This document shows positions 53,221-63,531 of a stretch of 64,000 bases of DNA, one piece after another. The notes beneath the pieces were generated by a model. The model saw nothing but the letters and a program-made list of their open reading frames with translations. It had not been told where the DNA came from and made no database searches. Made by a program: the position numbers and the translations under genes. Numbering within the stretch: the first letter of the stretch is position 1; each line of letters opens with the position of its first letter. Where the stretch lies: contig NZ_JADYVX010000002.1 of the NCBI RefSeq assembly GCF_020194175.1, positions 310,001 to 374,000 of the forward strand, in the 5' to 3' direction. The stretch is from Bradyrhizobium sp. BRP22 (GTDB lineage Bacteria; Pseudomonadota; Alphaproteobacteria; Rhizobiales; Xanthobacteraceae).

Positions 53221-54327
53221 CTACGTCGCCTGCAGGCACGCCTTCAGCGCACCGTCCTCGCGCATCATCTCGACCAGCATGCCTTCGCGCAGGCCGCGGT
53301 CGGCGACCCTGAGCCGCGGCAGCGGGAACGCGGTCCTGACCGCATCGAGGATGGCGCAGCCGGCGAGCACGAGGTCCGCGCGCTCGATGCTGATGCAACT
53401 GTTGTTGACGCGCTCCTGATAGCTCATGGACAGCAGCTTCTGGATCGTCGCGGTGACGTCGGCATCGTTCATCCAGATGCCGTCGATGCGGCGGCGATCG
53501 TAGCGCGGCAGGTTGAGGAACACCCCTGCGAGCGTCGTCACCGTGCCTGATGTTCCGAGCATGTGCATGTCGCGCAGATCCGTGCCGTGCTCGGCCGCGA
53601 ACGGAGCGACATATTGCGCGACCTCGGCGACCATACGCGCATACAACTCTTTTGTGACATCACGACCGCCGAATTGCTCGGCAAGGCTGACCACGCCGAG
53701 CGGGATCGACATCCAGGATTTGATGCGGGGCGAGGCATCCGGCCTCGCCGGATCGCGCTCGATCCGCACCAGTTCGGTCGAGCCACCGCCGATATCGAAC
53801 AGGATCGCGCCGCGGCCTCGTCGGTCGAGCAGCGGCGAGCAGCCGATCACGGCCAGTGTCGCCTCGGTCTCGCGGTCGATCACCTCCAGCTCGATGCCGG
53901 TCTCGGCAGCGACGCGGGCGCGGAAACTGTCGGCATTGGCGGCGGCGCGGCAGGCCTCGGTCGCGATCAGCCGCAGACGCCTCGCCCTGCGGTAGCGAAT
54001 CTTGTCGCTGCAGATCGAAAGCGCGGCGATCGCGCGCTCGATCGCGGCGTCGCTGATGGAACCGGTCGCCGAAATACCCTCGCCGAGCCGGATGATTCGC
54101 GAAAAGGAGTCAACAACGCGGAACCCGTCCGCGGTAGGACAGGCGATCAGGAGCCTGCAGTTGTTGGTGCCAAGGTCGAGCGCGGCGTAAACGCCGGTTT
54201 CCACGGCCGCCGTAACCAACCCTGACGGGCTCTCGCGGGCCGCAAGGCCGACGCAAGGCCGCGTGTCATCCTTCATCAACACTGTCTTTCCGCGAGGCGC
54301 CCGGCCTGCCGAAGAATTTCCGTTCAC
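53221..54327 (-). CDS. Ppx/GppA family phosphatase
   Basis: 368 residues. The ASKHA fold is seen in YAALDLGTNNCRLLIACPTADGF, RRLRLIATEACRAAANADSF and AILFDIGGGSTELVRIERD (phosphate and acidic sites), with HMLGTSGTVTTLAGVFLNL. This class of Bradyrhizobium protein degrades polyphosphate or pppGpp. Which one cannot be decided here. The N-terminal 40 residues lack clear structure. It precedes rlmE in the same direction. Confidence 0.9.
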   Translation of the reverse strand: MNGNSSAGRAPRGKTVLMKDDTRPCVGLAARESPSGLVTAAVETGVYAALDLGTNNCRLLIACPTADGFRVVDSFSRIIRLGEGISATGSISDAAIERAIAALSICSDKIRYRRARRLRLIATEACRAAANADSFRARVAAETGIELEVIDRETEATLAVIGCSPLLDRRGRGAILFDIGGGSTELVRIERDPARPDASPRIKSWMSIPLGVVSLAEQFGGRDVTKELYARMVAEVAQYVAPFAAEHGTDLRDMHMLGTSGTVTTLAGVFLNLPRYDRRRIDGIWMNDADVTATIQKLLSMSYQERVNNSCISIERADLVLAGCAILDAVRTAFPLPRLRVADRGLREGMLVEMMREDGALKACLQAT

Positions 54328-54470
54328 GGAAACTTTAGCAGCGCCAAAGGCCTACGCAACAAATCATCACACGCGACATGCCTAATCGGGCGTTGTCGCT
54401 TACATCACCCTACGTTATCTGGTCGAAACCCCGCGAAATTGCTCCAAATCGCGGCATTCAGGTATTTCCG

Positions 54471-56846
54471 ATGCAAGATCACACGCCTCCCGCCGCTCTC
54501 GAAAACGCTATCGCACTGCAAAAATACGGCGTCGGACAGCCCGTCCGCCGCAAGGAGGACGACACGCTGGTGCGCGGCAAGGGTAAATACACGGACGATT
54601 TCTCCCTGCCCGGCCAGGCCTATTGCTGGATGGTGCGGTCCTCCCACGCCCATGGGATCATCAAGGGCATCGACACCTCGGCCGCCAGGGCGATGCCGGG
54701 CGTGCTGGGGGTGTGGACCGGCGCCGACCTCGCGGCCGCCAACTACAACCCGTTTACCTGCGGCATGCCGCTGAAAAGCCGGGACGGCTCGCCGCTGCTG
54801 CAGACCAACCGCCCGCCGCTGCCGACCGACAAGGTCCGCTTCGTCGGCGATCCCGTCGCTTTCGTGGTGGCGGAAACGGTGGCGCAGGCGCGCGATGCGG
54901 CCGAGGCCGTCGAGGTCGATATCGAGGAGCTGCCGGCGGTGACGGATGCCGCCGAGGCCGCCAAGCCCGGCGCGCCGCAGCTCTACGACCACATCCCGAA
55001 CAATGTCGCGCTCGACTATCACTATGGCGACACCGACAAGATCAATGCGGCCTTCGCCGGCGCCGCGCATGTGACGACGCTCGACATCGTCAACACCCGC
55101 GTCGCTGTCGTCTCGATGGAGCCGCGGGTTGCGCTTGCCGTCTACGACAAGAAGACCGAGCGCTATACGCTGCAGGTGCCGACCCAGGGCGTCTCCGGCA
55201 ACAAGGCGACGCTGGCGAAAATCCTCAACGTCGCGCCGGACAAGGTACGCATCCTCACCGCCAATGTCGGCGGCTCTTTCGGGATGAAGAACCTCAGCTA
55301 TCCCGAATACATCGCCATCGCGCATGCGGCGAAGGAACTCGGCCGTCCCGTGAAATGGACCGACGAACGCTCGACCAGCTTCCTCTCCGACAGCCAGGGC
55401 CGCGCGCAGCTCATCCATGCCGAATTGGCGCTCGACGCCGACGGCAAGTTCCTGGCGGTGCGGCTTTCCGGCTACGGCAATCTCGGCGCCTACATCACCG
55501 GCGTCGCGCCAGGCCCGCTGTCGCTCAACACCGGCAAGAATCTCGCAAGCGTCTACCGCACGCCGCTGCTCGGCGTCGACATCAAGACGGTCTTGACCAA
55601 CACCACGCTGATGGGCGCCTATCGCGGCGCCGGCCGGCCCGAGGCCAACTATTACATGGAACGGCTGATCGACAAGGCCGCCGACGAGATGGGCATCAAT
55701 CGGCTCACCTTGCGGAAGCGCAATTTCATCAAACCGTCACAACTGCCCTTCCCCGCCGCGTCCGGCGTCACCTACGACAGCGGCGATTTCCAGGGCGTGT
55801 TCGAGAAGGCGCTGGAAATCTCCGACTACGAGAATTTCCCCAAGCGCAAGCGGGAGAGCAAGAAGAGCGGCAAGCTGCGCGGCATCGCGGTCGGCTCGTA
55901 TCTGGAGGTCACCGCGCCGCCGAGCGGCGAGCTCGGCAAGATCACCTTCGATCCCGACGGATCGGTGACGCTGACCACCGGCACGCTGGATTACGGCCAG
56001 GGCCATGCGACGCCATTCGCGCAGGTGCTGTCCGACCAGCTCGGCGTGCCCTTCGACAAGGTCAAACTGGAACAGGGCGACAGCGATCTGGTGCGGTTCG
56101 GCAACGGCACCGGCGGCTCGCGCTCGATCACCGCGACCGGCCAGGCCATCGTCGAGGCTTCCGCGCTTGTGATCGAGAAGGGCAAGAAAGCCGCCGGGCA
56201 TCTGCTGGAAGCATCCGAAGCCGATATCGAATTCGCCGACGGCCGCTTCACCATCGCCGGTACCGACCGCTCGATCGGGATCATGGAGCTCGCGCAACGG
56301 ATGCGCGAGGGCCAGATTCCTGAAGGCGGGCCCTCCTCGCTTGATGTCGACCACGCCACCAAGGAGACGCCGTCGACCTTCCCCAACGGCTGCCATGTGG
56401 CGGAGGTCGAGATCGATCCGGACACCGGCGTCACGAAGATCGTGCGCTACACCGGCGTCAACGATTTCGGCACCATCGTCAATCCGATGATCGTCGCGGG
56501 ACAATTGCACGGCGGCGTCGCGCAGGGCATCGGCCAGGCGCTGATGGAAGAGGTCAATTACGACGCGAGCGGCCAGCCGATCACCGGCTCATTCATGGAC
56601 TATGCGCTGCCGCGCGCCGAGGACATTCCGTCGATGACGGTCGGCGATCACCCCTCGCCGGCGAAGAGCAACCCGCTCGGCACCAAGGGCTGCGGTGAAG
56701 CCGGCTGCGCCGGCAGCCTTGCCACGGTGGTGAACGCGGTGGTCGATGCGCTGTCGGAATTTGGCGTCACGCATATCAACATGCCGCTGACGCCCGAGCG
56801 GGTGTGGCGCGCGATCCAGGACGCGAAGAAGGCGAAGGCGGCGTAA
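54471..56846 (+). CDS. Form II CoxL-like molybdopterin-binding subunit (xanthine dehydrogenase family)
   Basis: 791 residues from the ATG at 54471. [30 protein letters not shown] opens the first domain. [10 protein letters not shown] and [19 protein letters not shown] are molybdenum-site motifs; AYRGAGR marks the form II group, not true CO dehydrogenase (which has the AYRCSFR loop). [23 protein letters not shown] carries the catalytic Glu near 740. The enzyme oxidises aldehydes or heterocycles with water. No small (2Fe-2S) or medium (FAD) subunit genes are adjacent. Confidence 0.92.
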   Translation: MQDHTPPAALENAIALQKYGVGQPVRRKEDDTLVRGKGKYTDDFSLPGQAYCWMVRSSHAHGIIKGIDTSAARAMPGVLGVWTGADLAAANYNPFTCGMPLKSRDGSPLLQTNRPPLPTDKVRFVGDPVAFVVAETVAQARDAAEAVEVDIEELPAVTDAAEAAKPGAPQLYDHIPNNVALDYHYGDTDKINAAFAGAAHVTTLDIVNTRVAVVSMEPRVALAVYDKKTERYTLQVPTQGVSGNKATLAKILNVAPDKVRILTANVGGSFGMKNLSYPEYIAIAHAAKELGRPVKWTDERSTSFLSDSQGRAQLIHAELALDADGKFLAVRLSGYGNLGAYITGVAPGPLSLNTGKNLASVYRTPLLGVDIKTVLTNTTLMGAYRGAGRPEANYYMERLIDKAADEMGINRLTLRKRNFIKPSQLPFPAASGVTYDSGDFQGVFEKALEISDYENFPKRKRESKKSGKLRGIAVGSYLEVTAPPSGELGKITFDPDGSVTLTTGTLDYGQGHATPFAQVLSDQLGVPFDKVKLEQGDSDLVRFGNGTGGSRSITATGQAIVEASALVIEKGKKAAGHLLEASEADIEFADGRFTIAGTDRSIGIMELAQRMREGQIPEGGPSSLDVDHATKETPSTFPNGCHVAEVEIDPDTGVTKIVRYTGVNDFGTIVNPMIVAGQLHGGVAQGIGQALMEEVNYDASGQPITGSFMDYALPRAEDIPSMTVGDHPSPAKSNPLGTKGCGEAGCAGSLATVVNAVVDALSEFGVTHINMPLTPERVWRAIQDAKKAKAA

Positions 56847-56879
56847 CGTTCCGCTGTCATCGTAACGTTCCGCTGTCAT
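56842..56879. repeat. Tandem 19-bp duplication at the CoxL-like stop codon
   Basis: CGTAACGTTCCGCTGTCAT occurs twice in a row, at 56842-56860 and 56861-56879. The TAA stop (56844-56846) is inside the first unit. Confidence 0.85.
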
Positions 56880-56986
56880 CGCCCGCGAAGGCGGGCGATG
56901 CAGTATTGCAGAGACGTCCGAGATTCACCGAGAAGCCGCGGCGTACTGGATCCCCGCCTGCGCGGGATGACGGTTGAGTCGGTGGT
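56877..56986. repeat. Dispersed Bradyrhizobium-type repeat between convergent genes
   Basis: GCCCGC and GCGGGC form a hairpin at the left end, and CCCCGCCTGCGCGGG with ATGACGG forms another at the right. The middle contains AGCCGCGGCGTACTGGATC. The order of modules is that of a common Bradyrhizobium dispersed element, recognised from general knowledge. Confidence 0.5.
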
Positions 56987-56996
56987 GGGGCGATGA

Positions 56997-57794
56997 CTAC
57001 GCCGCGGCCTGCTCGCGCGGCTGGTAGATCGCGATGTGCCAGCAGTGCGCCAGCGGCGTGGTGCCGTTGGCGATGACGAGGGCGTCGAGCTCGACGAAGC
57101 GGTGGCCCTTCTTGTCATAGTTGGCGGTGACCTTCGCCCGCGCAGTGAGTGCGTCGCCGGTCTTCGCCGCCGACAGAAGCTGCATGCGGCTGCCGACGTG
57201 AATCCAGGGTCCGAGGATGGCGTTGTCGACCAGAAGCTTGTTCATCACCTTCTGCAGCATGCCGGGATGACCGAGATTTTCGCGCGCGTAGATTCCGTCG
57301 GTTTCGCGGATGTCGGCCAGATAGCCGGTAGCGGCGTCGCCGGCCCAAATGTAGGAACGCGTGCCGAGCCAGTTGCCGACTTCGTAGGAGGACGCGTTCA
57401 CCGGCTTGCGCTCGGCGATCGCGGCGACCTCGGTGTAATCCTTCAGCGATACCGCAGGCGCCGCAGCCGGCAGCGACGCGCTGCCTGTGGCGCAAAGCTC
57501 GCCGCGGCTGAACACCTCGATCGCCAGCGCGCCGTCGCGCTGCTCGCCCCTCACCTCCGCCAGCTCGCCGTCATAGACCGGCTTGAGGAAACGCGCGTCG
57601 ATCAGGCCGCGCGCGAGGAAATCGCGGCCCCATGTCGCAACCGGCAGGTGCATCATGTAGGCCATCACGTCGACGCCGGGGACCAGCCCGCCCGAGAAAC
57701 CGTACCGCCGCGCGACCGTGTCGTCATGGATCTTGTTCTCGGACTCTTTCGAGGTGTTATAGGCCGAAACGCGATAGGCTTGCGGACCGCTCAT
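56997..57794 (-). CDS. MaoC-like (hot-dog fold) protein
   Basis: 265 residues. [30 protein letters not shown] matches the MaoC-type hydratase motif (N-x-IH-x-D-x8-GF-x-G). The C-terminal half repeats a hot-dog pattern ([28 protein letters not shown]). No signal or membrane helix. The family hydrates or dehydrates acyl-CoA or binds it. Convergent with the CoxL-like gene; no partner is clear. Confidence 0.68.
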   Translation of the reverse strand: MSGPQAYRVSAYNTSKESENKIHDDTVARRYGFSGGLVPGVDVMAYMMHLPVATWGRDFLARGLIDARFLKPVYDGELAEVRGEQRDGALAIEVFSRGELCATGSASLPAAAPAVSLKDYTEVAAIAERKPVNASSYEVGNWLGTRSYIWAGDAATGYLADIRETDGIYARENLGHPGMLQKVMNKLLVDNAILGPWIHVGSRMQLLSAAKTGDALTARAKVTANYDKKGHRFVELDALVIANGTTPLAHCWHIAIYQPREQAAA

Positions 57795-57909
57795 GGGGTT
57801 CCCCTTATTTCGGTTGTTTTCTGCCAGGATCGTACGCCATCAATGGTCCGTGGCAAGCCTGGCCCCCGGCTCGCAATTTTCCGCCCGATGGGTTACATGC
57901 GGGCCACGA

Positions 57910-58422
57910 ATGAACCGCCAAGCCGTGATGCCGACTGAAAACCCCACCCGCATCTATATCGATGCCGATGCCTGTCCGGTGAAGGACGAGGTCTATCGCG
58001 TCGCGCTGCGGCACGGGCTTGCCGTCAGCGTGGTCGCGGGCAATTTCATCCGCGTGCCGCAGGATCCGCTGATCGAACGCGTTGCCGCCGGTTCCGGCAT
58101 GGATGCCGCCGATGACTGGATCGCCGAGCGCGCTGGAAATGGCGACATCGTCATCACCGCGGATATTCCGCTGGCGAGCCGCTGCGTGAGGGCCGGCGCT
58201 GACGTGATCGCGCCGAACGGCAAGCCGTTCACGGAGCAATCGATCGGCATGACGCTCGCAATGCGCAATCTGATGACCGACCTGCGCTCGTCGGGCGAGA
58301 TCACCGGCGGTCCCAGATCGTTCGCGCCGCGCGACCGTTCGACGTTCCTCTCGGCGCTCGACACCGCCATCCGCCGCATCCAGCGCCGCCGCGCCGAACA
58401 AATTGCTGCCGGGAAAGCGTGA
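57910..58422 (+). CDS. DUF188/UPF0178 (YaiI/YqxD) family protein
   Basis: 170 residues from the ATG at 57910, or 164 from 57928. The family signature is complete: [108 protein letters not shown]. It is a PIN-like fold of unknown biochemical function. Its stop codon overlaps the ABC-F start (TGATG), so both are translated together. Confidence 0.88.
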   Translation: MNRQAVMPTENPTRIYIDADACPVKDEVYRVALRHGLAVSVVAGNFIRVPQDPLIERVAAGSGMDAADDWIAERAGNGDIVITADIPLASRCVRAGADVIAPNGKPFTEQSIGMTLAMRNLMTDLRSSGEITGGPRSFAPRDRSTFLSALDTAIRRIQRRRAEQIAAGKA

Positions 58423-60233
58423 TGGCGCCGCCCCTGATCCAGCTCAAGGATATCAGACTGACCTTCGGCGGCACGCCGCTATTGACCGGCGTCGAGCTGT
58501 CGGTATCGGCGGAAGAACGCGTGTGCCTGATCGGGCGCAACGGCTCCGGCAAATCGACGCTGCTCAAGATCGCGGCCGGCCTGGTCGAGCCCGACTCCGG
58601 CAGCCGCTTCGTGCAGCCGGGCGCGACCATCCGCTATCTGCCGCAGGAGCCGGATTTCGGCGATCACGCCACCACGCTCGCCTATGTCGAGGCCGGCCTG
58701 GGACCGGGCGACGATCATTATCAGGCGCGCTACCTGCTCGAACAGCTCGGGCTCTCCGGCGACGAGGATCCCACGCATCTTTCCGGCGGCGAAGCTCGCC
58801 GCGCGGCGCTGGCGCGGGTGCTGGCGCCCTCGCCCGACATCCTCTTGCTGGACGAGCCGACCAACCATCTCGATCTGCCGACCATCGAATGGCTGGAGAG
58901 TGAATTGCAGAACCGGCGCTCGGCGCTGGTGCTGATCAGCCACGACCGTCGCTTCCTCACCAATTTATCGCGCGCGACCGCCTGGCTCGACCGCGGCCAG
59001 ATCCGGCAGATCGATCGCGGCTTTGGCGCGTTCGAGGCCTGGCGCGACGAGGTGCTGGCGGAGGAAGAGCGCGAGCAGCACAAGCTCGACCGCAAGATCG
59101 TCAACGAAGAGCACTGGCTGCGCTACGGCGTCTCCGGCCGGCGCAAGCGCAACGTCAAGCGTCTCGCCAATCTGCATGCGCTGCGCTCGCAGCGGCGCAA
59201 CTATCGCGGCGCCGCAGGGAGCGCCAATCTCGGCGCCGCAGAGGCGGAGAAATCCGGACGGCTGGTGATCGAGGCGAAGAATATCGGCAAGGCGTTCGGC
59301 GAACGTAGGATCGTGGCGGATTTCTCGACCCGCATCCAGCGCGGCGACCGCGTCGGCGTGGTCGGCCCGAACGGCGCCGGCAAGACCACGCTGGTCAACT
59401 TGCTCACCGGCGCGGAGACGCCCGACAGCGGCAGCGTGCGGCTCGGCGTCAACCTCGAAATGGCGACACTGGATCAGCACCGCGAAAGCCTCGATCCCAA
59501 ATCGACGCTGTCGGAAGCGCTGACCGGCGGCCGCGGCGACCATGTGATGGTCGGCGGCAAGCCGAAGCATGTCGTCGGCTACATGAAGGATTTCCTGTTC
59601 GCGCAGGAGCAGATCCGCACGCCGCTGGAGGTCTTGTCGGGCGGCGAGCGCGGCCGGCTGATGCTGGCACGCGCGCTGGCAAAACCCTCGAACCTCCTGG
59701 TGCTGGACGAGCCGACCAACGACCTCGATCTCGAAACCCTCGACGTGCTGGAGGAGATGCTCGGCGATTACGAGGGCACCGTGATCCTGATCAGCCATGA
59801 CCGCGATTTCCTCGATCGCGTGGTGACGTCCGTCATCGTGCCCGAGGGCAATGGCCGCTGGATCGAATATGCGGGCGGCTATTCGGACATGCTGGTGCAG
59901 CGCGGCGCCGATTTGCAGCGCGAGGCGGTGAAGCCGGCGGTCGTCGAAGAGAAAAAGGAAGCGAAGACTGGCGCGCCCAGCGCGGCACCAAAACGGCGGC
60001 TGAGCTTCAACGAGAAACACGCGCTGGAAACGCTGCCGAAGACGATCGCGAAACTGCAGGCAGAGATCGCAAAGCAGCAGAAGCTGCTTGACGATCCGAA
60101 TCTCTATACGAAAGATCGCAAGAAATTCGACGACGCATCCGGCGCGATTGCCAAGGCACAGCAGGAGCTTTCGGCGGCGGAAGACCGCTGGCTCGAACTT
60201 GAAGTGCTGCGCGAAGAGATCGAACAGGCATAA
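58422..60233 (+). CDS. ABC-F family ATPase, Uup-like
   Basis: 603 residues from the ATG at 58422. Two ATP sites: GRNGSGKSTLL, LSGGEARRAALARVL, ILLLDEPTNHLD; and GPNGAGKTTLVNLL, LSGGERGRLMLARAL, LLVLDEPTNDLD. Between them is the ABC-F linker (YGVSGRRKRNVKRLANLHALRSQRRNYRG), and the C-terminus is a coiled coil (ETLPKTIAKLQAEIAKQQKLL, LSAAEDRWLELEVLREEI) as in Uup. No membrane domain. It acts on ribosomes or DNA precision. It overlaps DUF188 by one base and precedes the aldolase by 3. Confidence 0.93.
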   Translation: MAPPLIQLKDIRLTFGGTPLLTGVELSVSAEERVCLIGRNGSGKSTLLKIAAGLVEPDSGSRFVQPGATIRYLPQEPDFGDHATTLAYVEAGLGPGDDHYQARYLLEQLGLSGDEDPTHLSGGEARRAALARVLAPSPDILLLDEPTNHLDLPTIEWLESELQNRRSALVLISHDRRFLTNLSRATAWLDRGQIRQIDRGFGAFEAWRDEVLAEEEREQHKLDRKIVNEEHWLRYGVSGRRKRNVKRLANLHALRSQRRNYRGAAGSANLGAAEAEKSGRLVIEAKNIGKAFGERRIVADFSTRIQRGDRVGVVGPNGAGKTTLVNLLTGAETPDSGSVRLGVNLEMATLDQHRESLDPKSTLSEALTGGRGDHVMVGGKPKHVVGYMKDFLFAQEQIRTPLEVLSGGERGRLMLARALAKPSNLLVLDEPTNDLDLETLDVLEEMLGDYEGTVILISHDRDFLDRVVTSVIVPEGNGRWIEYAGGYSDMLVQRGADLQREAVKPAVVEEKKEAKTGAPSAAPKRRLSFNEKHALETLPKTIAKLQAEIAKQQKLLDDPNLYTKDRKKFDDASGAIAKAQQELSAAEDRWLELEVLREEIEQA

Positions 60234-60236
60234 TCC

Positions 60237-61316
60237 ATGACCACTCCCCTCGCCGTAAAAATCGCCCGTGAATATGGCACGCCCTGCGCCGTGATCGACA
60301 TGGATCGCGTCGAGCGCAACATCGCGCGCATCCAGGCCGCGTGCGATGCCGCCGGCGTGGCGCATCGTCCGCACATCAAGACCCACAAGAACCCGGCGCT
60401 GGCGCAGATGCAGATCGCGGCCGGCGCCAAGGGCATCACCTGCCAGAAGCTCGGCGAGGCCGAAATCATGGCGGACGCGGGGATCTCCGAGATCCTGATC
60501 AGCTACAACCTGCTCGGCGACGAGAAGATGGCGCGGCTCGGCGCGCTGCAGGGCAAAGCAAACGTCACCGTGGCAGCGGACAATTCGGTGGTCGTCGCCG
60601 ACCTGCCGAAGGCGGCGGCTGCATCCGGCCGCACGCTATCGGTCGTGGTCGAATGCGACACCGGGCGCAAGCGCGCCGGCGTCGAGACACCCACTGAAGC
60701 CGTCGCGTTGGCGCGCGAGATCGCTGCTAGCAAGGGGCTGCAATTTGCCGGCTTCATGCTGTATCCGACCGAGACCGGCTGGACGGACGCACAGGCATTC
60801 TTCGACGAGGCACTGGCTGGCGTGCGCGCCCACGGTCTTGACGCGACCATCGTGTCCACCGGCGGCACGCCGAACCTGAAGAATCTTGGCAAGTTGAAAG
60901 GCGCGACCGAGCATCGCTTCGGCACCTATATCTACAACGACCGCATGCAGGTCGCGGCCGGCGTCGCGACCTGGGACGACTGCGCGCTGCATATCTATTC
61001 GACGGTGGTGAGCCGCGCCGCACCTGAGCGCGGCATTCTCGATGCGGGATCAAAGACGCTGACGACGGATACCGGCGGGCTCGAGGGCCACGGGCTCATC
61101 CTCGAACACCCCGAGGCCAAGATCGCGCGCTTTGCCGAAGAGCACGGCTTTCTCGATCTCTCCCGCAGCAACACCCGGCCCAATGTCGGCGATGTCGTCC
61201 GCATCGTGCCCAATCACGTCTGCGTCGTCGTCAACATGATGGACGAGGTCGTGATGGTGCGCGGCGAAGAGATCATCGGCACGCTGCCGGTCGCAGCACG
61301 TGGCAGGTTGCGGTAG
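60237..61316 (+). CDS. DSD1-type PLP enzyme, D-threonine aldolase/D-serine dehydratase-like
   Basis: 359 residues. The alanine-racemase-like barrel carries the PLP lysine in HRPHIKTHKNPALAQMQIAAGAKGITCQK. Further motifs are VVECDTGRKRAGVETP, VSTGGTPNLKNL and the metal-binding C-terminal VRIVPNHVCVVVNMMDEVVMVRGEEI (His and Cys). It cleaves D-threonine-like beta-hydroxy D-amino acids or dehydrates D-serine. The start lies 3 bases after the ABC-F stop, giving a three-gene operon. Confidence 0.88.
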   Translation: MTTPLAVKIAREYGTPCAVIDMDRVERNIARIQAACDAAGVAHRPHIKTHKNPALAQMQIAAGAKGITCQKLGEAEIMADAGISEILISYNLLGDEKMARLGALQGKANVTVAADNSVVVADLPKAAAASGRTLSVVVECDTGRKRAGVETPTEAVALAREIAASKGLQFAGFMLYPTETGWTDAQAFFDEALAGVRAHGLDATIVSTGGTPNLKNLGKLKGATEHRFGTYIYNDRMQVAAGVATWDDCALHIYSTVVSRAAPERGILDAGSKTLTTDTGGLEGHGLILEHPEAKIARFAEEHGFLDLSRSNTRPNVGDVVRIVPNHVCVVVNMMDEVVMVRGEEIIGTLPVAARGRLR

Positions 61317-61319
61317 CCG

Positions 61320-61466
61320 CTACATTTCCGTGCCGACTGATCCGCAGGGCTTGAGGGTTTGCAGCGAGCGCCCGTGCAGGCACCCTTCGTGTTTCTGGAC
61401 GTAGGCAAGCACACCCATCACGATCAGAGCCACCACGACCAGTCCGGCTACAAGGTTCTGCACCAT
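61320..61466 (-). CDS. 48-residue single-helix membrane protein
   Basis: A short minus-strand frame with ATG at 61466. Residues 4-22 are hydrophobic (NLVAGLVVVALIVMGVLAYV), followed by a basic tail with two Cys (HEGCLHGRSLQTLKPCGS). It is convergent with the aldolase-like gene and ends 3 bases after its stop. No family recognised; it could be a chance frame. Confidence 0.45.
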   Translation of the reverse strand: MVQNLVAGLVVVALIVMGVLAYVQKHEGCLHGRSLQTLKPCGSVGTEM

Positions 61467-61875
61467 GGCTGCCAACTCCAGCTCAACTCATGACCAAGGC
61501 GACCAGCGCGATCGGGCGGATCAACGTCGGGGGCGGCGCTCCCGCTTGAGCCGATGGGGCTGGGGCCGAAAATGATCAGCAAGAGGTCCCGCAGGCAAGG
61601 AGAGCACAACCGTCGACTTGATGGCAGCCCAAACTTTTGCCGCGCTGCGCAAAAAAACAGACTTTCGCTGCAGCCGCGAGGCTAAGCGCAACTGGTGCAG
61701 GCTAGCTTTTCAAGAGCCACGTAACGAAGATCAGCGGAGGGACGCTGCGAACACGCAGATACCGGACTGCCCTGCCTGCAACCCGGGGTGAGCAAGGTGA
61801 CTTGGCACTGCAATCAAACTTCAGTATCTAGATCTTATTGCAATCTAACGGCGAAATCAATTTTAAGGATGTGAT
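61467..61875. other. Intergenic region at the start of the AT-richer 3' part
   Basis: I see no gene or recognised repeat in about 400 bases. Base composition falls in GC here and stays lower until the end of the window, which suggests a different origin for the following genes. Confidence 0.4.
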
Positions 61876-62298
61876 ATGGAAGAGCAACATAGGGTGTACT
61901 TGATCGGCGGGAATGACGACGAGACTGCTGTCTTCACGCTGCTCGACGAGGGCGACCACTGCCGGCTCCGTTGCGAATACCGAGATAAGACCGTTGAAAG
62001 CACGGCAACCGACTTCTTCCAAGCCCTCTGCGACGTTCGCGTTCTGCTTGCAAAAGATGGCCTCATTCCATTCTGCTATAGCGCGAGCTTGAACGTCTAT
62101 CCTGTGCCGATGGCGAGCAATCTGGGCCAGGGTAAGGCCTGTAAACTCACCAGCGGTCAGCCCCCAAAGAACCTCGTCGAGTTATTTGCTGAAGGCCCGG
62201 ATGTGATTCCCGCCTCAGTTGCCCTACAGGAGGAATTTTACCGCGACTGGCTCGCGACGCTTGCAATAGCGCATCCTACGGACTCCGAACAGCAATAG
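61876..62298 (+). CDS. Small soluble protein of unknown function
   Basis: 140 residues. VYLIGGNDDETAVFTLLDEGDHCRLRCEYRDKTVESTATDFFQALCDVRVLLAKDGLIPFCYSASLNVYPVPMASNLGQGKACKLTSG has a regular alpha/beta pattern with no signal peptide. The segment PFCYSASLNVYPVPM recalls a small conserved family often found near polymorphic-toxin immunity genes, but I cannot confirm this. It is less GC-rich than its left neighbours. The next gene, DUF4265, follows on the same strand. Confidence 0.55.
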   Translation: MEEQHRVYLIGGNDDETAVFTLLDEGDHCRLRCEYRDKTVESTATDFFQALCDVRVLLAKDGLIPFCYSASLNVYPVPMASNLGQGKACKLTSGQPPKNLVELFAEGPDVIPASVALQEEFYRDWLATLAIAHPTDSEQQ

Positions 62299-62327
62299 TC
62301 GGTTCAAGAACGGAGGACCTAGTTTGC

Positions 62328-62782
62328 ATGAGCGACCAACTGGTCAAAGTCAGGTTCAAATTGGACGCTGAAGATTGGCATGGACACGCAGGTGAAAAGC
62401 TGTGGGCCGCAAAAATCAATAGAGAGGAAGGCCTTTTTGAACTCAGGAACATTCCCAGCTTCACAAGAGGAATCAGCTATCGCGATGTCGTCAAGGCATC
62501 GCCAAGCGAAGATCCAATGCAGTTTGATTTCGAATGCGTCGTTGATCGCGGCGGTCACTCAACGTACATGCTTCTGGTCGACCCTACCGAGAAGCGACGA
62601 GGTGAGTATTGGAAGATGCTAGAGAAGGCTGGCTGTTCGTATGAAAGCGGCCAGATTGAATTGAGCATAGGAGTTCGGTTGCTTTCGCCGTGGATGTGCC
62701 GACGTCGTCAGATTTGTATGAAGTGTATGCAATACTCGAAAATGGGGAAAAAGAGGGAGTTTGGCTATTCCAGGAAGGCTAG
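62328..62782 (+). pseudogene. DUF4265 gene interrupted by a frameshift
   Basis: The ATG at 62328 follows GGAGG. Frame 1 gives VKVRFKLDAEDWHGHAGEKLWA, LFELRNIPSFTRGISYRDVVKA, GHSTYMLLVD and SYESGQIE, the DUF4265 core. Near 62663-62677 homology moves to another frame and continues as FAVDVPTSSDLYEVYAILENG, ending EGVWLFQEG at the TAG at 62780. Both halves fit one DUF4265 protein, so one base appears lost or two gained. Left alone, the first frame would run to 62825 with an unrelated Lys/Arg-rich end. Function of DUF4265 is unknown. Confidence 0.8.
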
Positions 62783-62843
62783 GCCAACATCCACGACGCA
62801 TCAAGCGAACCGAAAGCCACATTAGGCTCAAGCTGGCAAGGCA

Positions 62844-63154
62844 ATGGCTCACGGACGAAACAAGTATCAGTCGCGAGAGAACCGTGCTCGTGTCCGTGAG
62901 ATCTTGCTTCGGGACTGGGACCCCATCGGGGTCTACGGCATGCCAAGGGCCACGGACGAATACGATGCCTACGCAGATAGGCCTACGTCATGCTAATGGA
63001 CGAAGGCGCAACCGCTAGCGAGATCGCGGGCTATCTCTACACTGCTGCCACCGAGCATATGGGATTAACCGATCACGGGCGGTTGTTAGCCGAGAAGAGT
63101 GAACAGGTTGCTCGACTACTGGTTCAGATTCGACCTGAGTTCGGTACCCACTGA
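62844..63154 (+). pseudogene. DUF1871-like gene interrupted by a frameshift
   Basis: The ATG at 62844 opens RENRARVREILLRDWDPIGV, GMPRATDEYDAYADR, typical of DUF1871-like proteins (ILxxWDPIGV, DEYD). Near 62978-62985 the frame breaks to a TAA at 62993-62995. The other frame continues as AYVMLMDEGATASEIAGYLY, HMGLTDHGRLLAEKSEQV and ends RPEFGTH at the TGA at 63152. The two parts read as one protein of about 103 residues. Second frameshifted gene in a row. Confidence 0.7.
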
Positions 63155-63531
63155 GACTTCACCGGTTTCACCGCGGCCGGAGGAAAACCTGCCTCATGGT
63201 TTGGAGGCCCCGGACGCAGTGGTTTGGGGTTGTTCCCCCAATGCCACATCCAGCAATCAACTACCCTATTTGGTGCATTGCCACTCGCCTAGGCTCGCGG
63301 GTTGGGATGATCATCGCCAGGTTGAATTGATGGGTTTCGCTGCGCTCTAGCCCACTTCAAGGCGCCCTTCTCCGCGGCCGCGCCGCTCGCAAACGAGGCC
63401 TGCAATAAACAACCCACCGGTCGGCGCCTTCCTGAAGCGACGGTGTTGTTTAAGCGGAACGAAAAAGATATACAATCCTCGGTAGTTTTTCAAAAGATCG
63501 CTCGTTCAGCAATCATCCGGAAGATATACTT
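63155..63531. other. Intergenic region with a partial dispersed repeat
   Basis: No gene supported. TTGATGGGTTTCGCTGCGCTCTAGCCC at 63327-63353 matches a short Bradyrhizobium-type repeat. The 63400-63531 part is AT-rich and probably contains the promoter of the gene at 63532. Confidence 0.4.

Noticed and set aside
58965..60386. 473-codon minus-strand open frame opposite the ABC-F gene
   Set aside because: Antisense shadow of a clear two-domain ATPase; composition is typical of reversed GC-rich coding sequence.
62665..62825. Lys/Arg-rich C-terminal tail of the DUF4265 frame as a real domain
   Set aside because: The tail arises after the frameshift; the alternative frame restores the expected DUF4265 ending.
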